Source: CAZJFH01 sp964545205 (GTDB taxonomy: Bacteria; Pseudomonadota; Alphaproteobacteria; Rhodospirillales; Magnetospirillaceae). From it: a stretch of 64,000 bases of DNA. The stretch covers positions 1 to 64,000 of the forward strand of contig CAZJFH010000023.1 of NCBI GenBank assembly GCA_964545205.1, given 5' to 3'. Position 1 is the stretch's first letter; each line of letters starts with the position of its first letter. Below the pieces are notes generated by a model that saw nothing but the letters and a program-made list of their open reading frames with translations, made no database searches and had not been told where the DNA came from. A program made the translations under genes and the position numbers. Below are positions 8,507 to 17,600 of the stretch, piece by piece.

Positions 8507-9112
8507 TCAGTAGACCACGAACTCGTCGCCCAGGTAGCCGAGCACCCTGTGGAGATCCGATTGCAGCAGGGCGGCGACGTCGCGGGTGATCGGCACGATG
8601 TAGTCGTGGGCCGACAGCACGCGGCCGTCGGCGGCCGAGAGCATGCGCAGGTTGACGAACACCGTGTCGCGGCCGACGGCATAGGTGCCGGCGACCAGGG
8701 CCTGGGCGTCGCGCGCGCGCAGGAGCTGGCGGACGTCGCGCGACAGCACCATCTCGCCGCCCTTGTCGATCAGGATGCTGCGGCGCAGCTTCACTTCGGC
8801 CACCGGAATCCCCGTGTTGGCCAAGCGGGCGCCGACCTGCTCGGCGGTGATGCGGCCGAAGCCCGTCGAGCGTTCGAGGTCGTTGACGTCGACCAGCGTC
8901 GCCACCACCACCGGCCGCTGCAATTCCTGCAACGGGCCGGCATTGCGCAGCAGCGCGTCGGCCGCGGCATAGCTGGCGAACAGCGGCGTCGCGGCGGCGA
9001 CGGCGCCGGTGGCCGGCAGCGTGGCGACGGTGCTCGCCGGCGGCTCGTCGGCGCAGGCGGCCAGCGACAGCGCGAGCGCGGCGGTGGCGCCCAGGCGAAG
9101 CGCGAGTTTCAT
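8507..9112 (-). CDS. FlgO-domain lipoprotein
   Basis: The ATG at 9112 has GGAG 5 nt upstream and gives 201 residues. An alternative ATG at 9127 overlaps the upstream stop (ATGA). The signal peptide ends LSLAACA, a lipobox, so it is a lipoprotein. The mature part (LRNAGPLQELQRPVVVATLVD, GRITAEQVGARLANTG, LVAGTYAVGRDTVFVNLRML) matches the FlgO/CsgG-like fold family. FlgO of Vibrio is an outer-membrane flagellar lipoprotein, but no flagellar genes are nearby. It follows another lipoprotein gene. Confidence 0.75.
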   Translation of the reverse strand: MKLALRLGATAALALSLAACADEPPASTVATLPATGAVAAATPLFASYAAADALLRNAGPLQELQRPVVVATLVDVNDLERSTGFGRITAEQVGARLANTGIPVAEVKLRRSILIDKGGEMVLSRDVRQLLRARDAQALVAGTYAVGRDTVFVNLRMLSAADGRVLSAHDYIVPITRDVAALLQSDLHRVLGYLGDEFVVY

Positions 9113-9123
9113 GGCATCTCCGA

Positions 9124-9873
9124 TCATTTGCGCAGGCTCCGCCGATAGATTCGCTCGGCGCGCTCCGACTCCCATTCGCCCGGACCGACGACGGGCAGGG
9201 CCTGGACCGGCAGCGGCACCGGCGTCGCGGCCAACCGGATCGCCGGCGCCGGCGTCCAGGCGACGAAGTTGCCGATGTCGCCCTCGGGCACGTACCAGCT
9301 CTCGGACCGGCTCCACAGCACGACGCCGTCGTCGACGATCTGGTTGGTGACGACGACCTCGGCCTGGTCCTTGGCCGAGAACAGGCTGATGATGTCCGCG
9401 ATGCCGCCGAGCGAGACGGCGGCCGTCGCGACGCCGGCCTTGTCGGCGATCGCCGGCCCGGCGCCGGCCAGCGCGCCGAGACCGGTGAACACCCCCGGGA
9501 AGGCGCTGGGGTCGAGGTACTCGTGCACGATCGGGCGCACCCGGTAACGGACGACCAGCGCGTCGCCGGGCACCGCCACCACCGGCACGCCGGCCTGGCT
9601 CAGCCGGCTGACGAGCTGGTCGTGGTAGGCGTCGGCGAAGGGCATGAACGGATCGCGCGGCTCGACGTAAACCGGGCGCACGACGGCGCCGGAGCCGTCG
9701 GTGGCGCGGGCCAGCACCTCGGCGGCGAGGCCGTCGGCCATGTCCGGCCACTCCCCCGCGGTCGCCATCGTGCGCTGGCCGGACAGCAGCTCGGGCATCG
9801 GATAGGGGTTCTGGGAGCAGGCGGCGAGCAGGCTCGTCACCGCCGCAAGAGCAACTGAGGCCAGTTTGCGCAT
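9124..9873 (-). CDS. Putative lipoprotein of unknown function
   Basis: The ATG at 9873 gives 249 residues with a signal peptide ending LLAACSQNP, a clear lipobox, so the protein is lipid-anchored. The body includes VRYRVRPIVHEYLDP, a glycine/alanine-rich segment, and AEVVVTNQIVDDGVVLWSRSESWYVPEGD, a pattern of envelope proteins whose precise family I cannot name. The stop overlaps the possible upstream start of the FlgO-like gene, so the two are probably co-translated and may work together in the outer membrane. Confidence 0.75.
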   Translation of the reverse strand: MRKLASVALAAVTSLLAACSQNPYPMPELLSGQRTMATAGEWPDMADGLAAEVLARATDGSGAVVRPVYVEPRDPFMPFADAYHDQLVSRLSQAGVPVVAVPGDALVVRYRVRPIVHEYLDPSAFPGVFTGLGALAGAGPAIADKAGVATAAVSLGGIADIISLFSAKDQAEVVVTNQIVDDGVVLWSRSESWYVPEGDIGNFVAWTPAPAIRLAATPVPLPVQALPVVGPGEWESERAERIYRRSLRK

Positions 9874-10041
9874 CCTCGGTCTCCCTCGGTGGTGCGGACA
9901 GTCTAACCCGCGAAACCACGGCCGCCTATGTGATTTCCGCCAACCCAACCTACCCGGAGGACATAAGCTGTCGGCATTTCGGTGTGGCGCCGGGTGCCTG
10001 GCCTGGCGTAGTCTGCCGCGCCGAAAAGACCGGGAGCAGCC

Positions 10042-10314
10042 ATGTCCGCCCAGAAGGAAATGTACGATCAGATCGCCGCCTTGCTCGGGACCATCGCCAA
10101 GGCGCTGGACATCCCCGAGGACCAGGTCGGCAAGGCGGTCGAGGACGGCCGCGTCGCGCTCGAGATGGGCGTCGACGAGGACGGCCGGCGCTATGTCCGC
10201 GCGGCGGCCGGCGGCCGCGCCGCGCGGCTGTACGAGGGCGCGATCCGCTACGAGCCGGGCTCGGAGCCGAGCGACGAGGCGGGCGACGGCGGCTGCGGCT
10301 GCGGGCGCGGCTGA
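10042..10314 (+). CDS. Small acidic protein of unknown function
   Basis: 90 residues with a GGGAG ribosome site before the ATG. It starts with a helical segment (MYDQIAALLGTIAKALDIP), continues with acidic/charged sequence and ends GGCGCGRG. The terminal CGCG could bind a metal or be post-translationally important, but this is unproven. The stop is 4 bp from the convergent DUF1491 stop. Not recognised. Confidence 0.6.
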   Translation: MSAQKEMYDQIAALLGTIAKALDIPEDQVGKAVEDGRVALEMGVDEDGRRYVRAAAGGRAARLYEGAIRYEPGSEPSDEAGDGGCGCGRG

Positions 10315-10318
10315 GCCC

Positions 10319-10657
10319 TCATTTCAACACCGGCCCGCCCAGCGGCGGCCGGCCCTGGGCGTCCTCGATCTCGACCACCCAGACATCCCAGTCGCGCTCG
10401 ACCTGACGCGCGATGTAGGCGTCGGCCTCGGCCTCGGCGACCGGCTCGGGGCCGGTGCCGCGCAGCCAGGCCAGCGCCCCCTCGGCCGTGCGCACCTGGG
10501 TCAGCACCTCGCAGCCGGCGGCGCCGCGGTTCAGCTTGATCAGGATCGTGCCGGCGTCCGGGTCGCCGCGCCGGGCCACCGTGGCGGCGACGCCCTCGGC
10601 GTTGCAGGCGCGGATTTGCGCCTGGACCCACAGTTTCGCCTTCAGCTTCGCTTCCAT
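10319..10657 (-). CDS. DUF1491 family protein
   Basis: The ATG at 10657 gives 112 residues. The sequence shows the hallmark features of DUF1491: LWVQAQIRACNAEG, VARRGDPDAGTILIKLNR, and the tail DAYIARQVERDWDVWVVEIE. The family is mostly alphaproteobacterial and functionally uncharacterised. A much longer reverse reading through the N-gap is an artefact of high GC. Confidence 0.85.
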   Translation of the reverse strand: MEAKLKAKLWVQAQIRACNAEGVAATVARRGDPDAGTILIKLNRGAAGCEVLTQVRTAEGALAWLRGTGPEPVAEAEADAYIARQVERDWDVWVVEIEDAQGRPPLGGPVLK

Positions 10658-10770
10658 GGTCCGTCTTTGCGCTTGCCGTGCGCAAAAGGCAAGGCCGCTG
10701 CCACGGGGAACCCCTGCTTGCCCTTCGGCGTTCACCTTGCGGATACCCATTGGCGACCCGGAGGTGAGGG

Positions 10771-12253
10771 ATGTCGCGACGACTGTTGAGCACCGCTGCC
10801 TGCGCGCTGGCGCTGTCGGCGCCCGGCTGGGCCCTGGCCCAGCAGCAGGACACGAAGGAGGCGCCGGCGGCCCTGACCGCCCCGGCAGACGAGACGGCCG
10901 AGAAGGCCGAGAGAAAGGCGGAGAAGGCCGAGAGGAAGGCCGAGAACGCCGCGGCGAACGCCGAGGCGCCTGCGGCCGAAGCGGCCGAACCCGCGCCGCC
11001 GGCGGCGACCGCCGAGGCCGAGCCCGCGCCCGCTCAGCCGGCGGCGACCGCCGAGGCCGAGGCCGCGCCCGAACAGCCGGCGGCGACCGCCGAGGCCGAG
11101 GCCGCGCCCGAACAGCCGGCGGCGACCGNNNNNNNNNNNNNNNNNNNNNNNNNNNNNNNNNNNNNNNNNNNNNNNNNNNNNNNNNNNNNNNNNNNNNNNN
11201 NNNNNNNNNNNNNNNNNNNNNNNNNNNNCCGAGGCCGAGGCCACGCCCGAGCAGCCGGCGGCGACCGCCGAGGCCGAGGCGACTCCCGAGCAGCCCGCCG
11301 CGGCCCAGGCTCAGGCGACCGCCGAGGGCGACGGGGACGAGGACGGCGTCAGCCGCACCGAGTTCCTGACCGGCGCCGGCCTGGCGATCGCGCCGTGGCT
11401 GATCGAGAAGGTGATCGAGAGCCAGCGTCCGCCGCAGGCGCCGGCCTACGGCGTCCAGCAGCAGGGGCTGGCCTATCCGCCGGTGGTGCGCGAGCGCATC
11501 ATCGAGGAGGAGCGCATCATCCGCCGCTCGGACCAGGGCCGCGGCGGACAGGGCGTCGCCGACCGCGCCTCGGAACTCGCCGCCGCGCCGCCGGCGCCGA
11601 AGCCCGAGCGCCGGCCGCAGCCGGTCGAGCTCTCGGACTGGAGCTATGCCGACGACCTGCGCAACCAGTGGCGGGCCGAGCAGCTTATCGGCGCCGAGGC
11701 GCGAAACCGGAACGATCAGGTGATCGGCAACGTCGAGAACATCCTGATCGATTCCGACGACCGCATCACCGGCCTCCTGGTGCGGGTCGACGAGATGAGG
11801 GGCGTCGACGACACCGTCGTCAACGTGCCCTGGGACAAGGTGCGGCTGGCCGCCGACGGTACGGCGGTGCAGGTGCCGGTGAGCGCCAATAACGCCAGGA
11901 CCTATGCGCTCTACGGCGAGTCCGGCGTGCTGCAGGCGGCGCTGGGCTGGGCCGGGCAGGCCGGGGCCGAGCCGCAGCGGACCTGGAAGGTGACCGATCT
12001 GATCGACGACTACGCCACGCTGGCCGACGGCAGCGGCTACGGCTATGTCGGCGACGTCGCCTTCGACCGCACCGGCCGCGTCGCCGCGGTGATCGTCCAC
12101 CGCGACCTCGCCCAGGGCGGCGGCGGCGGCACCTTCGCCTATCCCTTCCACGGCGCCGAGCACGGCTTCGAGCCGTGGCTGCCTTATTACGCGCTGCCTT
12201 ACGGCGCCGCCCAGGTCGCCGGGGCCGAGCCGCTCGACGAGCCGCTCGACTGA
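10771..12253 (+). CDS. Exported PRC-barrel protein with Ala/Glu/Pro repeat region (interrupted by assembly gap)
   Basis: The ATG at 10771 is followed by a signal peptide ending GWALAQ. Then come Lys/Glu/Ala heptads (AEKAERKAEKAERKAE) and 13-residue repeats AATAEAEAAPEQP. A run of N (11129-11228) falls within these repeats. The same repeat resumes after the gap in a different frame, so the true gap length is not 100 bp and the halves are one gene. After the gap are LAIAPWLIEKVIES, a linker, and two PRC-barrel-like segments: ARNRNDQVIGNVENILID with VDDTVVNVPWDKVRL, and GSGYGYVGDVAFDRTGRVAAV. PRC-barrels occur in RimM, photosynthetic H subunits and many stress proteins. Its location is probably periplasmic. 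Confidence 0.8.
11002..11292 (+). repeat. 39-bp tandem repeats flanking the gap
   Basis: Three consecutive 39-bp units begin at 11002, 11041 and 11080, each starting gcggcgaccgccgaggccga and encoding AATAEAE(A/P)APEQP-type peptides. A fourth starts at 11119 and runs into the N block. Similar units resume after it, so the copy number in the real genome is unknown. Confidence 0.9.
11129..11228. other. 100-N assembly gap
   Basis: Exactly 100 undefined bases, the conventional placeholder for a gap of unknown size. It lies inside the 39-bp repeat array, which explains the assembly failure. Confidence 0.99.
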
Positions 12254-12257
12254 TCTC

Positions 12258-12290
12258 GTGCCGCCGCCCCCGCCGGGCGGCGGCACTTTT
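12258..12290 (+). terminator. Rho-independent-type terminator
   Basis: A perfect 12-bp stem GTGCCGCCGCCC/GGGCGGCGGCAC with a 5-nt loop, followed by TTTT, starts 5 bp after the PRC-barrel gene stop. Confidence 0.8.
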
Positions 12291-12428
12291 CTGGAACCTT
12301 TTCAACCTATGATTATTCCGCTCGCGCCGGCGGCGCGGATCGCATATGATCGTCCGCTAATGATGAAGCGGCGACAAGCCGCCGCCCGGCTGGGATTGCG
12401 AGAGCAGAACGGGCGAGGGGGAAACGAC

Positions 12429-13007
12429 ATGGACGCAAGCCGCTGCGAGCTTGCAGCCGCCGTGCCGCCGGAGAGCGGGCCGGCGACGAGCGTGCGCGTG
12501 CCGGGCAGGCTGCCGCCGGCCGCGCTGATGGCGTTCTGCCGCGACGTCGAGCGCCTGCTGCGCCTCGATCCGGGGCTGGTCTTCGAATACCTGGCGCCGT
12601 GCAGTTGCACGAACTGGCGGCTGCGCGGGCGCGACCGCGACGGGCGGCCGTTCGCCGCCGAGGCGACGGTGCGGCGCCTGCCCGACGGCCTTCGGCTGGA
12701 CTATGCCGGCGGACCCTGGGCCGGGCATGTCTTCAGGGTGGTCGCCGGCGAGAACGGCGAGGCCGGCCTCGAGATCGTCGAGCTTCACCGGGATCGCCCT
12801 GCCGGGGCGGCGGCGGCGGCGCTGGACGACTGGGGCCGGGCGCTGCAACGCCACGCCGCGCACTGGCGGCGCTGGTCGCGGTTCGGCGCCTGGCGGCTGT
12901 GGATGGAGGCGTTCTGGCTGCGCATGACGCCGACCTCGCGGCGGGCGACCGGGCGCGCGCTGGTCGCGGTGCCGCTGGTTGCGCTGGTGGCGGCCTTCAC
13001 CATCTAG
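12429..13007 (+). CDS. Unknown protein, possible SRPBCC-like fold with C-terminal membrane helix
   Basis: The ATG at 12429 with a G-rich ribosome site gives 192 residues. The N-terminal 150 residues (VRVPGRLPPAALMAFCRDVERL, APCSCTNWRLRG, GENGEAGLEIVELHRD) alternate strands and a long C-terminal helix, reminiscent of START/SRPBCC ligand-binding folds. This is a weak structural guess. The extreme C-terminus (GRALVAVPLVALVAAFTI) is a single hydrophobic segment that may anchor the protein. It ends 8 bp before the YedK gene, so they are likely co-transcribed. Confidence 0.6.
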   Translation: MDASRCELAAAVPPESGPATSVRVPGRLPPAALMAFCRDVERLLRLDPGLVFEYLAPCSCTNWRLRGRDRDGRPFAAEATVRRLPDGLRLDYAGGPWAGHVFRVVAGENGEAGLEIVELHRDRPAGAAAAALDDWGRALQRHAAHWRRWSRFGAWRLWMEAFWLRMTPTSRRATGRALVAVPLVALVAAFTI

Positions 13008-13014
13008 TGTCCGC

Positions 13015-13704
13015 ATGTGCGGACGCTTTTCCAGCCTGACGCCGCCCGAGGCGATGCGGCGGCTGTTCCATCTCGTCGAGCCGGTGCCCGCCGGGCCGCC
13101 ACGCTACAACTGCGCGCCGTCGCAGGACCTGGCCGTCGTGATCGCGACCCCCGCCGGCCGGCGCCTGGTGCCGATGCGCTGGGGGCTGATTCCGGCCTGG
13201 AGCGCCGGGCCCGGCCACGGCCCGTGTCCGATCAACGCCCGCGCCGAGACGGTGGCCGAGAAGCCGTCGTTCCGCGAGGCCTTTCGTCGGCGCCGCTGCC
13301 TGGTGCCGGCCGACGGCTTCTACGAATGGCGCCGCGACGGCCGGCGCAAGCGGCCGGTGCGCTTCACCCTGAGCGACGGCGCCCCGTTCGCGATGGCCGG
13401 CATCTGGGAGGCCTGGCACGGTCCCGACGGCACCACCATCCGCTCGTTCGCGATCATCGTCACCGACGCCAACGCCCTGGTGCGGCCGGTGCACGACCGT
13501 ATGCCGGTGATTTTGGCGCCGGGCGACTGGGCGGCGTGGCTCGACCCCGGCAACCCCGACCCGCGCCCGCTTCTGACGGCGTTTGCGGCCGAGGCGATGC
13601 GCGCGCAGCCGGTCTCGGAACGGGTCAACAGCCCGCGCCACGACGATCCGGGCTGCATCGCTGCGGCCGAGGCCGGCGAGCAGGCCCAGCCGCGGCTACT
13701 CTGA
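13015..13704 (+). CDS. yedK: SOS response-associated peptidase, YedK/HMCES family
   Basis: The ATG at 13015 gives MCGRF, which exposes the catalytic Cys2 after Met removal; an upstream in-frame start would bury it. The 229-residue protein has the SRAP motifs: YNCAPSQ, MRWGLIPAW, INARAET (conserved Asn), ADGFYEWRR (conserved Glu) and VHDRMPVIL (conserved His). The family covalently crosslinks to abasic sites in single-stranded DNA via Cys2, protecting them during replication. Its 3' end overlaps the convergent gene by 9 bp. Confidence 0.93.
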   Translation: MCGRFSSLTPPEAMRRLFHLVEPVPAGPPRYNCAPSQDLAVVIATPAGRRLVPMRWGLIPAWSAGPGHGPCPINARAETVAEKPSFREAFRRRRCLVPADGFYEWRRDGRRKRPVRFTLSDGAPFAMAGIWEAWHGPDGTTIRSFAIIVTDANALVRPVHDRMPVILAPGDWAAWLDPGNPDPRPLLTAFAAEAMRAQPVSERVNSPRHDDPGCIAAAEAGEQAQPRLL

Positions 13705-14151
13705 GGCCGGCTCGCATTCCTGCAGTTGGCCCAGGATGGCCTTGGCCGCCTCGAACACCGCCCGGTCCTCGGGATCGCGGACGTGGCGCAGCAGCGTCAT
13801 CGCGAACAGGTCGGCCTCGGCCGGCGGCGCGAGGCCGCGCAGCAACAGGCGCACATTGGCCGCGACGACGCGTTCGGAATGATAGGTGCGGCAGACGCGG
13901 ACGCAGTCGTCGACCAGCCCCGCCCAGCGCTGCATCCGGCAGCGGCATTCGAGCAGGCGGTCGATGCCGAGCTCCTCCTCCTGGACGGCGCGGGCGACCG
14001 CCAGTTCCCGGCTGGCGCCCTGCTCCTTGACCACGCGGTTGTAGTCGGCCTCGATGCCGCTCAGCCGCTCCAGCGCCGAGTCGAGTGCCTCCTTGGCGCT
14101 CTGCGTCGCCAAGACGGCCTCCTCGAGCAGCGGAACCCTGTCCATGGTCAT
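13696..14151 (-). CDS. Small coiled-coil protein of unknown function
   Basis: The start at 14151 (MTMDRVPL) gives 151 residues; a second ATG at 14145 has better spacing from the GGAGG upstream. The sequence is helical: LATQSAKEALDSALERLSG and KEQGASRELAVARAVQEEE, with two cysteine-containing segments (ECRCRMQRW, DDCVRVCRTYH). No family is recognised. It converges on the YedK gene. Confidence 0.6.
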   Translation of the reverse strand: MTMDRVPLLEEAVLATQSAKEALDSALERLSGIEADYNRVVKEQGASRELAVARAVQEEELGIDRLLECRCRMQRWAGLVDDCVRVCRTYHSERVVAANVRLLLRGLAPPAEADLFAMTLLRHVRDPEDRAVFEAAKAILGQLQECEPASE

Positions 14152-14289
14152 GCCCTCCCCGCCGATGGTCGCACCAATGGTGCCCTGCCGCCGGCCCGGT
14201 GGCAAGGCCGCGGGCGGTCGCACAGATTTCACTTGCGCCGCCCGACGGGCTTGGTCACTGTCCGCTGCCCCTCAACACGGAGAAGCATC

Positions 14290-14502
14290 ATGGCAGGCTT
14301 TCGCAGCCACGACGGTCAGCATTCCGACCGCATGCCAATCAAGCGTACCGCCGAGCAGAAAAAGGTCCTGCTGAGCCAGCTCAAGGAGCAGCTCGCCGGC
14401 ATGAAGCCGTGGGTGGCAGAGGCGCTGCGCACCTCGTTGAAGCAGCGCATCGGCGAGTTGGAGAAGGAGATCGCGGCCGACGCCCAGCGCAGCCGCCGCT
14501 GA
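14290..14502 (+). CDS. Small charged helical protein
   Basis: 70 residues; the ATG at 14290 has GGAG 7 nt upstream. Composition is Lys/Glu/Gln-rich with an amphipathic helix (KVLLSQLKEQLAGMKPWVAEA, then LKQRIGELEKEIAADAQ), suggesting a short coiled coil. Its spacing before nrdJ does not clearly place it in that operon, since a hairpin intervenes. Not recognised. Confidence 0.6.
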   Translation: MAGFRSHDGQHSDRMPIKRTAEQKKVLLSQLKEQLAGMKPWVAEALRTSLKQRIGELEKEIAADAQRSRR

Positions 14503-14530
14503 CCCTGTGGAACACGCGGAAAAGGGCGAA

Positions 14531-14553
14531 AAGCCGTTGCCCGGCAACGGCTT
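14531..14553 (+). terminator. Strong hairpin between the small gene and nrdJ
   Basis: A 10-bp perfect stem AAGCCGTTGC/GCAACGGCTT with a 3-nt loop. No T-run follows, so it may terminate weakly or be an RNA structure. Two similar sequences (CTGTGGAACAC about 14505 and CTGTGGAAACA about 14556) flank it. A possible promoter follows: TTGACG at 14584 with TAAACT at 14608, spacing 18. Confidence 0.45.
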
Positions 14554-14669
14554 GAGCTGTGGAAACAAAAGCGGAACGCCGGCTTGACGGGGGTCGCCGC
14601 GGCCCCGTAAACTCCCAAACCCCCCAGACTTTCGTCGGATAGACGTGCGGGGCGCAAGCGGAGGCGTTG

Positions 14670-17600
14670 ATGACGCAAGTGGCGTCGATTTCCCAGCAGA
14701 TCTGGGACATGAAGTACCGGCTCAAGACCGCCACGGGCGAGCCGGTCGACAAATCCATCGCCGATACCTGGCGCCGCGTCGCCCGGGCCCTGGCCGCCGG
14801 CGAGGCCGATCCGGCGCGGCGCGAGGCCGAGTTCTACGCCGCGATGGAGGACTTCCGCTTCCTGCCGGCCGGGCGCATCCTGTCCGGCGCCGGCACCGAC
14901 CGCCGCGTCACCCTGTTCAACTGCTTCGTCATGGGCGACATCCCCGACGACATGGCGGGGATCTTCGAGCACCTGAAGCAGGCCGCGCTGACCATGCAGC
15001 AGGGCGGCGGCATCGGCTACGACTTCTCGACCATCCGGCCCAAGGGCGCCAGCGTCAAGGGCGTCGGCGCCGACGCCTCGGGGCCGCTGTCGTTCATGGA
15101 CGTCTGGGACGCGATGTGCCGCACCATCATGAGCGCCGGCTCGCGCCGCGGCGCGATGATGGCGACGATGCGCTGCGACCATCCCGACATCGAGGCCTTC
15201 ATCGAGGCCAAGCGCCAGCCCGGCCGGCTGCGCATGTTCAACCTGTCGGTGCTGGCGACCGACGCCTTCATGCGGGCGGTCAAGGACGACGCCGCCTGGG
15301 AGCTGGTCTTCGACGGCGTCGTCTACAAGAGCCTGCCGGCGCGGGCGCTGTGGGACAAGATCATGCGGGCGACCTACGCCTATGCCGAGCCCGGCGTGAT
15401 CTTCATCGACCGCATCAATCGCCTGAACAATCTCTGGTATTGCGAGACCATCCACGCCACCAATCCCTGCGTCACCGCAGACGCCTGGGTGACGACGGCC
15501 GAGGGGCCGCGCCAGGTCGCGGAGCTGGTCGGGGTGCCGTTCGACGCCATGGTCGACGGCCGGCCGTGGAGCAGCACGGGCGCCGGGTTCTTCGCCACCG
15601 GGCGCAAGCCGGTGCTGCGGCTGACCACCGCGCAGGGGCACGCGCTGCGCCTGACCGCCGACCATCCGGTGCGCCGGGTGCTGCGCCGCGCCGCCGGCGG
15701 CATCGAATCGGACTGGACGCCGGCCGGGCGGCTGCGTCCGGGCGAGGAGATCGTGCTGCACGACCATCGCCGCCTCGCCGACTGGCCCGGCGCCCACGGC
15801 GAGGACGAGGGCTATCTGATCGGCCTGCTGCTGGCGGCCGGCGCGGTCTGCGACGACCGCGCCGTGCTGAGCCTGTGGCCGCGCGCCAGGGTCGCCAACG
15901 GCGGCGCCTGCGACGGCTGCGGGTCGGTGATGGCGCGCGCCCGCGTCGCCGCCGAGGCGCTGCCGGGGGGCGAACTGGCCGGCTGGGCGCCCGGGCCGGG
16001 CCGCGACGGCTTCCGACTGGCCTCGCACGCCCTGGCGGCGCTGGCGGCGTCGCTGGGCACCGATCCCGGGCGGCCGGCGATCACCCCGGCGATGGAGCGC
16101 GACTCGGCGGCCTTCCAGCGCGGGCTGCTGCAGGGGCTGTTCGACGCCGCCGGCGCCGTCCACGGCCACCGCGCGGACGCGCTGCGGGTCGAGGTGGACG
16201 GCGACCCCGAGCTGCTGCGGGCCGCGCAAAGAATGCTGCTGCGCTTCGGCGTCGCCGCCGGGCGCGACGGCGCGGCGCTGTCGGTCCGCGGCGACAATCT
16301 GCTGGTCTTCGCCGAGCGGATCGGCTTCGCCGACGCCGAGAAGGCGGCGCGGCTGTCCCGCGGCCTGGCCGGCTATCGCGGCGCGCTCGGCCGCGAGGCC
16401 TTCGTCGCCACGGTGGCGGCGCTGGAGGACGACGGCGAGGAGACGGTCTACGACGTCCGGATTCCCGGGATCCACGCCTTCGACGCCAACGGGCTGATGG
16501 TCCACAATTGCGGCGAACAGCCGCTGCCGGCCTACGGCGTCTGCCTGCTCGGCTCGGTCAATCTGGCGCAGCTCGTCTCGGACCCGTTCGGCGACAAGGC
16601 GGCGCTCGACCTCGAGCGGCTGGCGACGCAGGTCCGCACCGCCGTGCGGATGATGGACAACGTCATCGAGGCCTCGAAATTCCCGCTCGACGAGCACCGT
16701 CGCGAGGCCCTGGCCAAGCGCCGCATCGGTCTCGGCATCACCGGCCTGGCCGACGCGCTGCTGATGTGCCGGGTGCGCTACGGCAGCCCGCAGGCGGTGA
16801 GGCTGGTCGAGGCCTGGATGGCGCGGCTGCAGCGCGAGGCCTATCTCGCCTCGGTCGAGCTGGCCAAGGAGAAGGGCCCGTTCCCGCTGTTCGACGCCGA
16901 CAAGTACCTGGCCGGCGAACACGTCCGCGCCCTGGACGAGGACGTGCGCCAGGCGATCGCCGCGCACGGCATCCGCAACGCCCTGCTGACCTCGATCGCG
17001 CCGACCGGCACCATCTCGCTGTTCGCCGACAACGTCTCGTCGGGGCTGGAGCCGGTCTTCGCGTTCAAGTACGGCCGCAGCGTGCTGATGCCCGACGGCA
17101 GCCGCCACGAGGAGGAGGTCACCGACTACGCCTATCGCCTCTACCGGCGCCTGCACGGCGACACCGCGGGCTTGCCGGACTATTTCGTCGACGCCCAGTC
17201 GCTCAGCCCCAAGGATCACCTGGTGATGCAGGCGGCGGTGCAGAAATACGTCGATTCCAGCATCTCGAAGACCATCAACGTCCCCGAGAACATCGACTTC
17301 GAGGCGTTCAAGGACGTCTACATGCAGGCCTACGAGCTCGGGTGCAAGGGCTGCACCACCTACCGGCCCAACGAGATCACCGGCGCCGTGCTGCAGGTCG
17401 CCAAGCCCGACGCGCCGCAGGCCGAACTGCCGCTGGAGCCCGAGAGGCCCGAGCGCGCCGAGCAGGAGGGCGTCGTCCACCACCTGACCCAGCCGCTGAC
17501 CCGGCCCGAGGCTTTGGGCGGGCGCACCTACAAGCTGCGCTGGCCCGAGAGCGAGCACGCCATCTACATCACCGTCAACGACGTCATCCAGGACGGCCGC

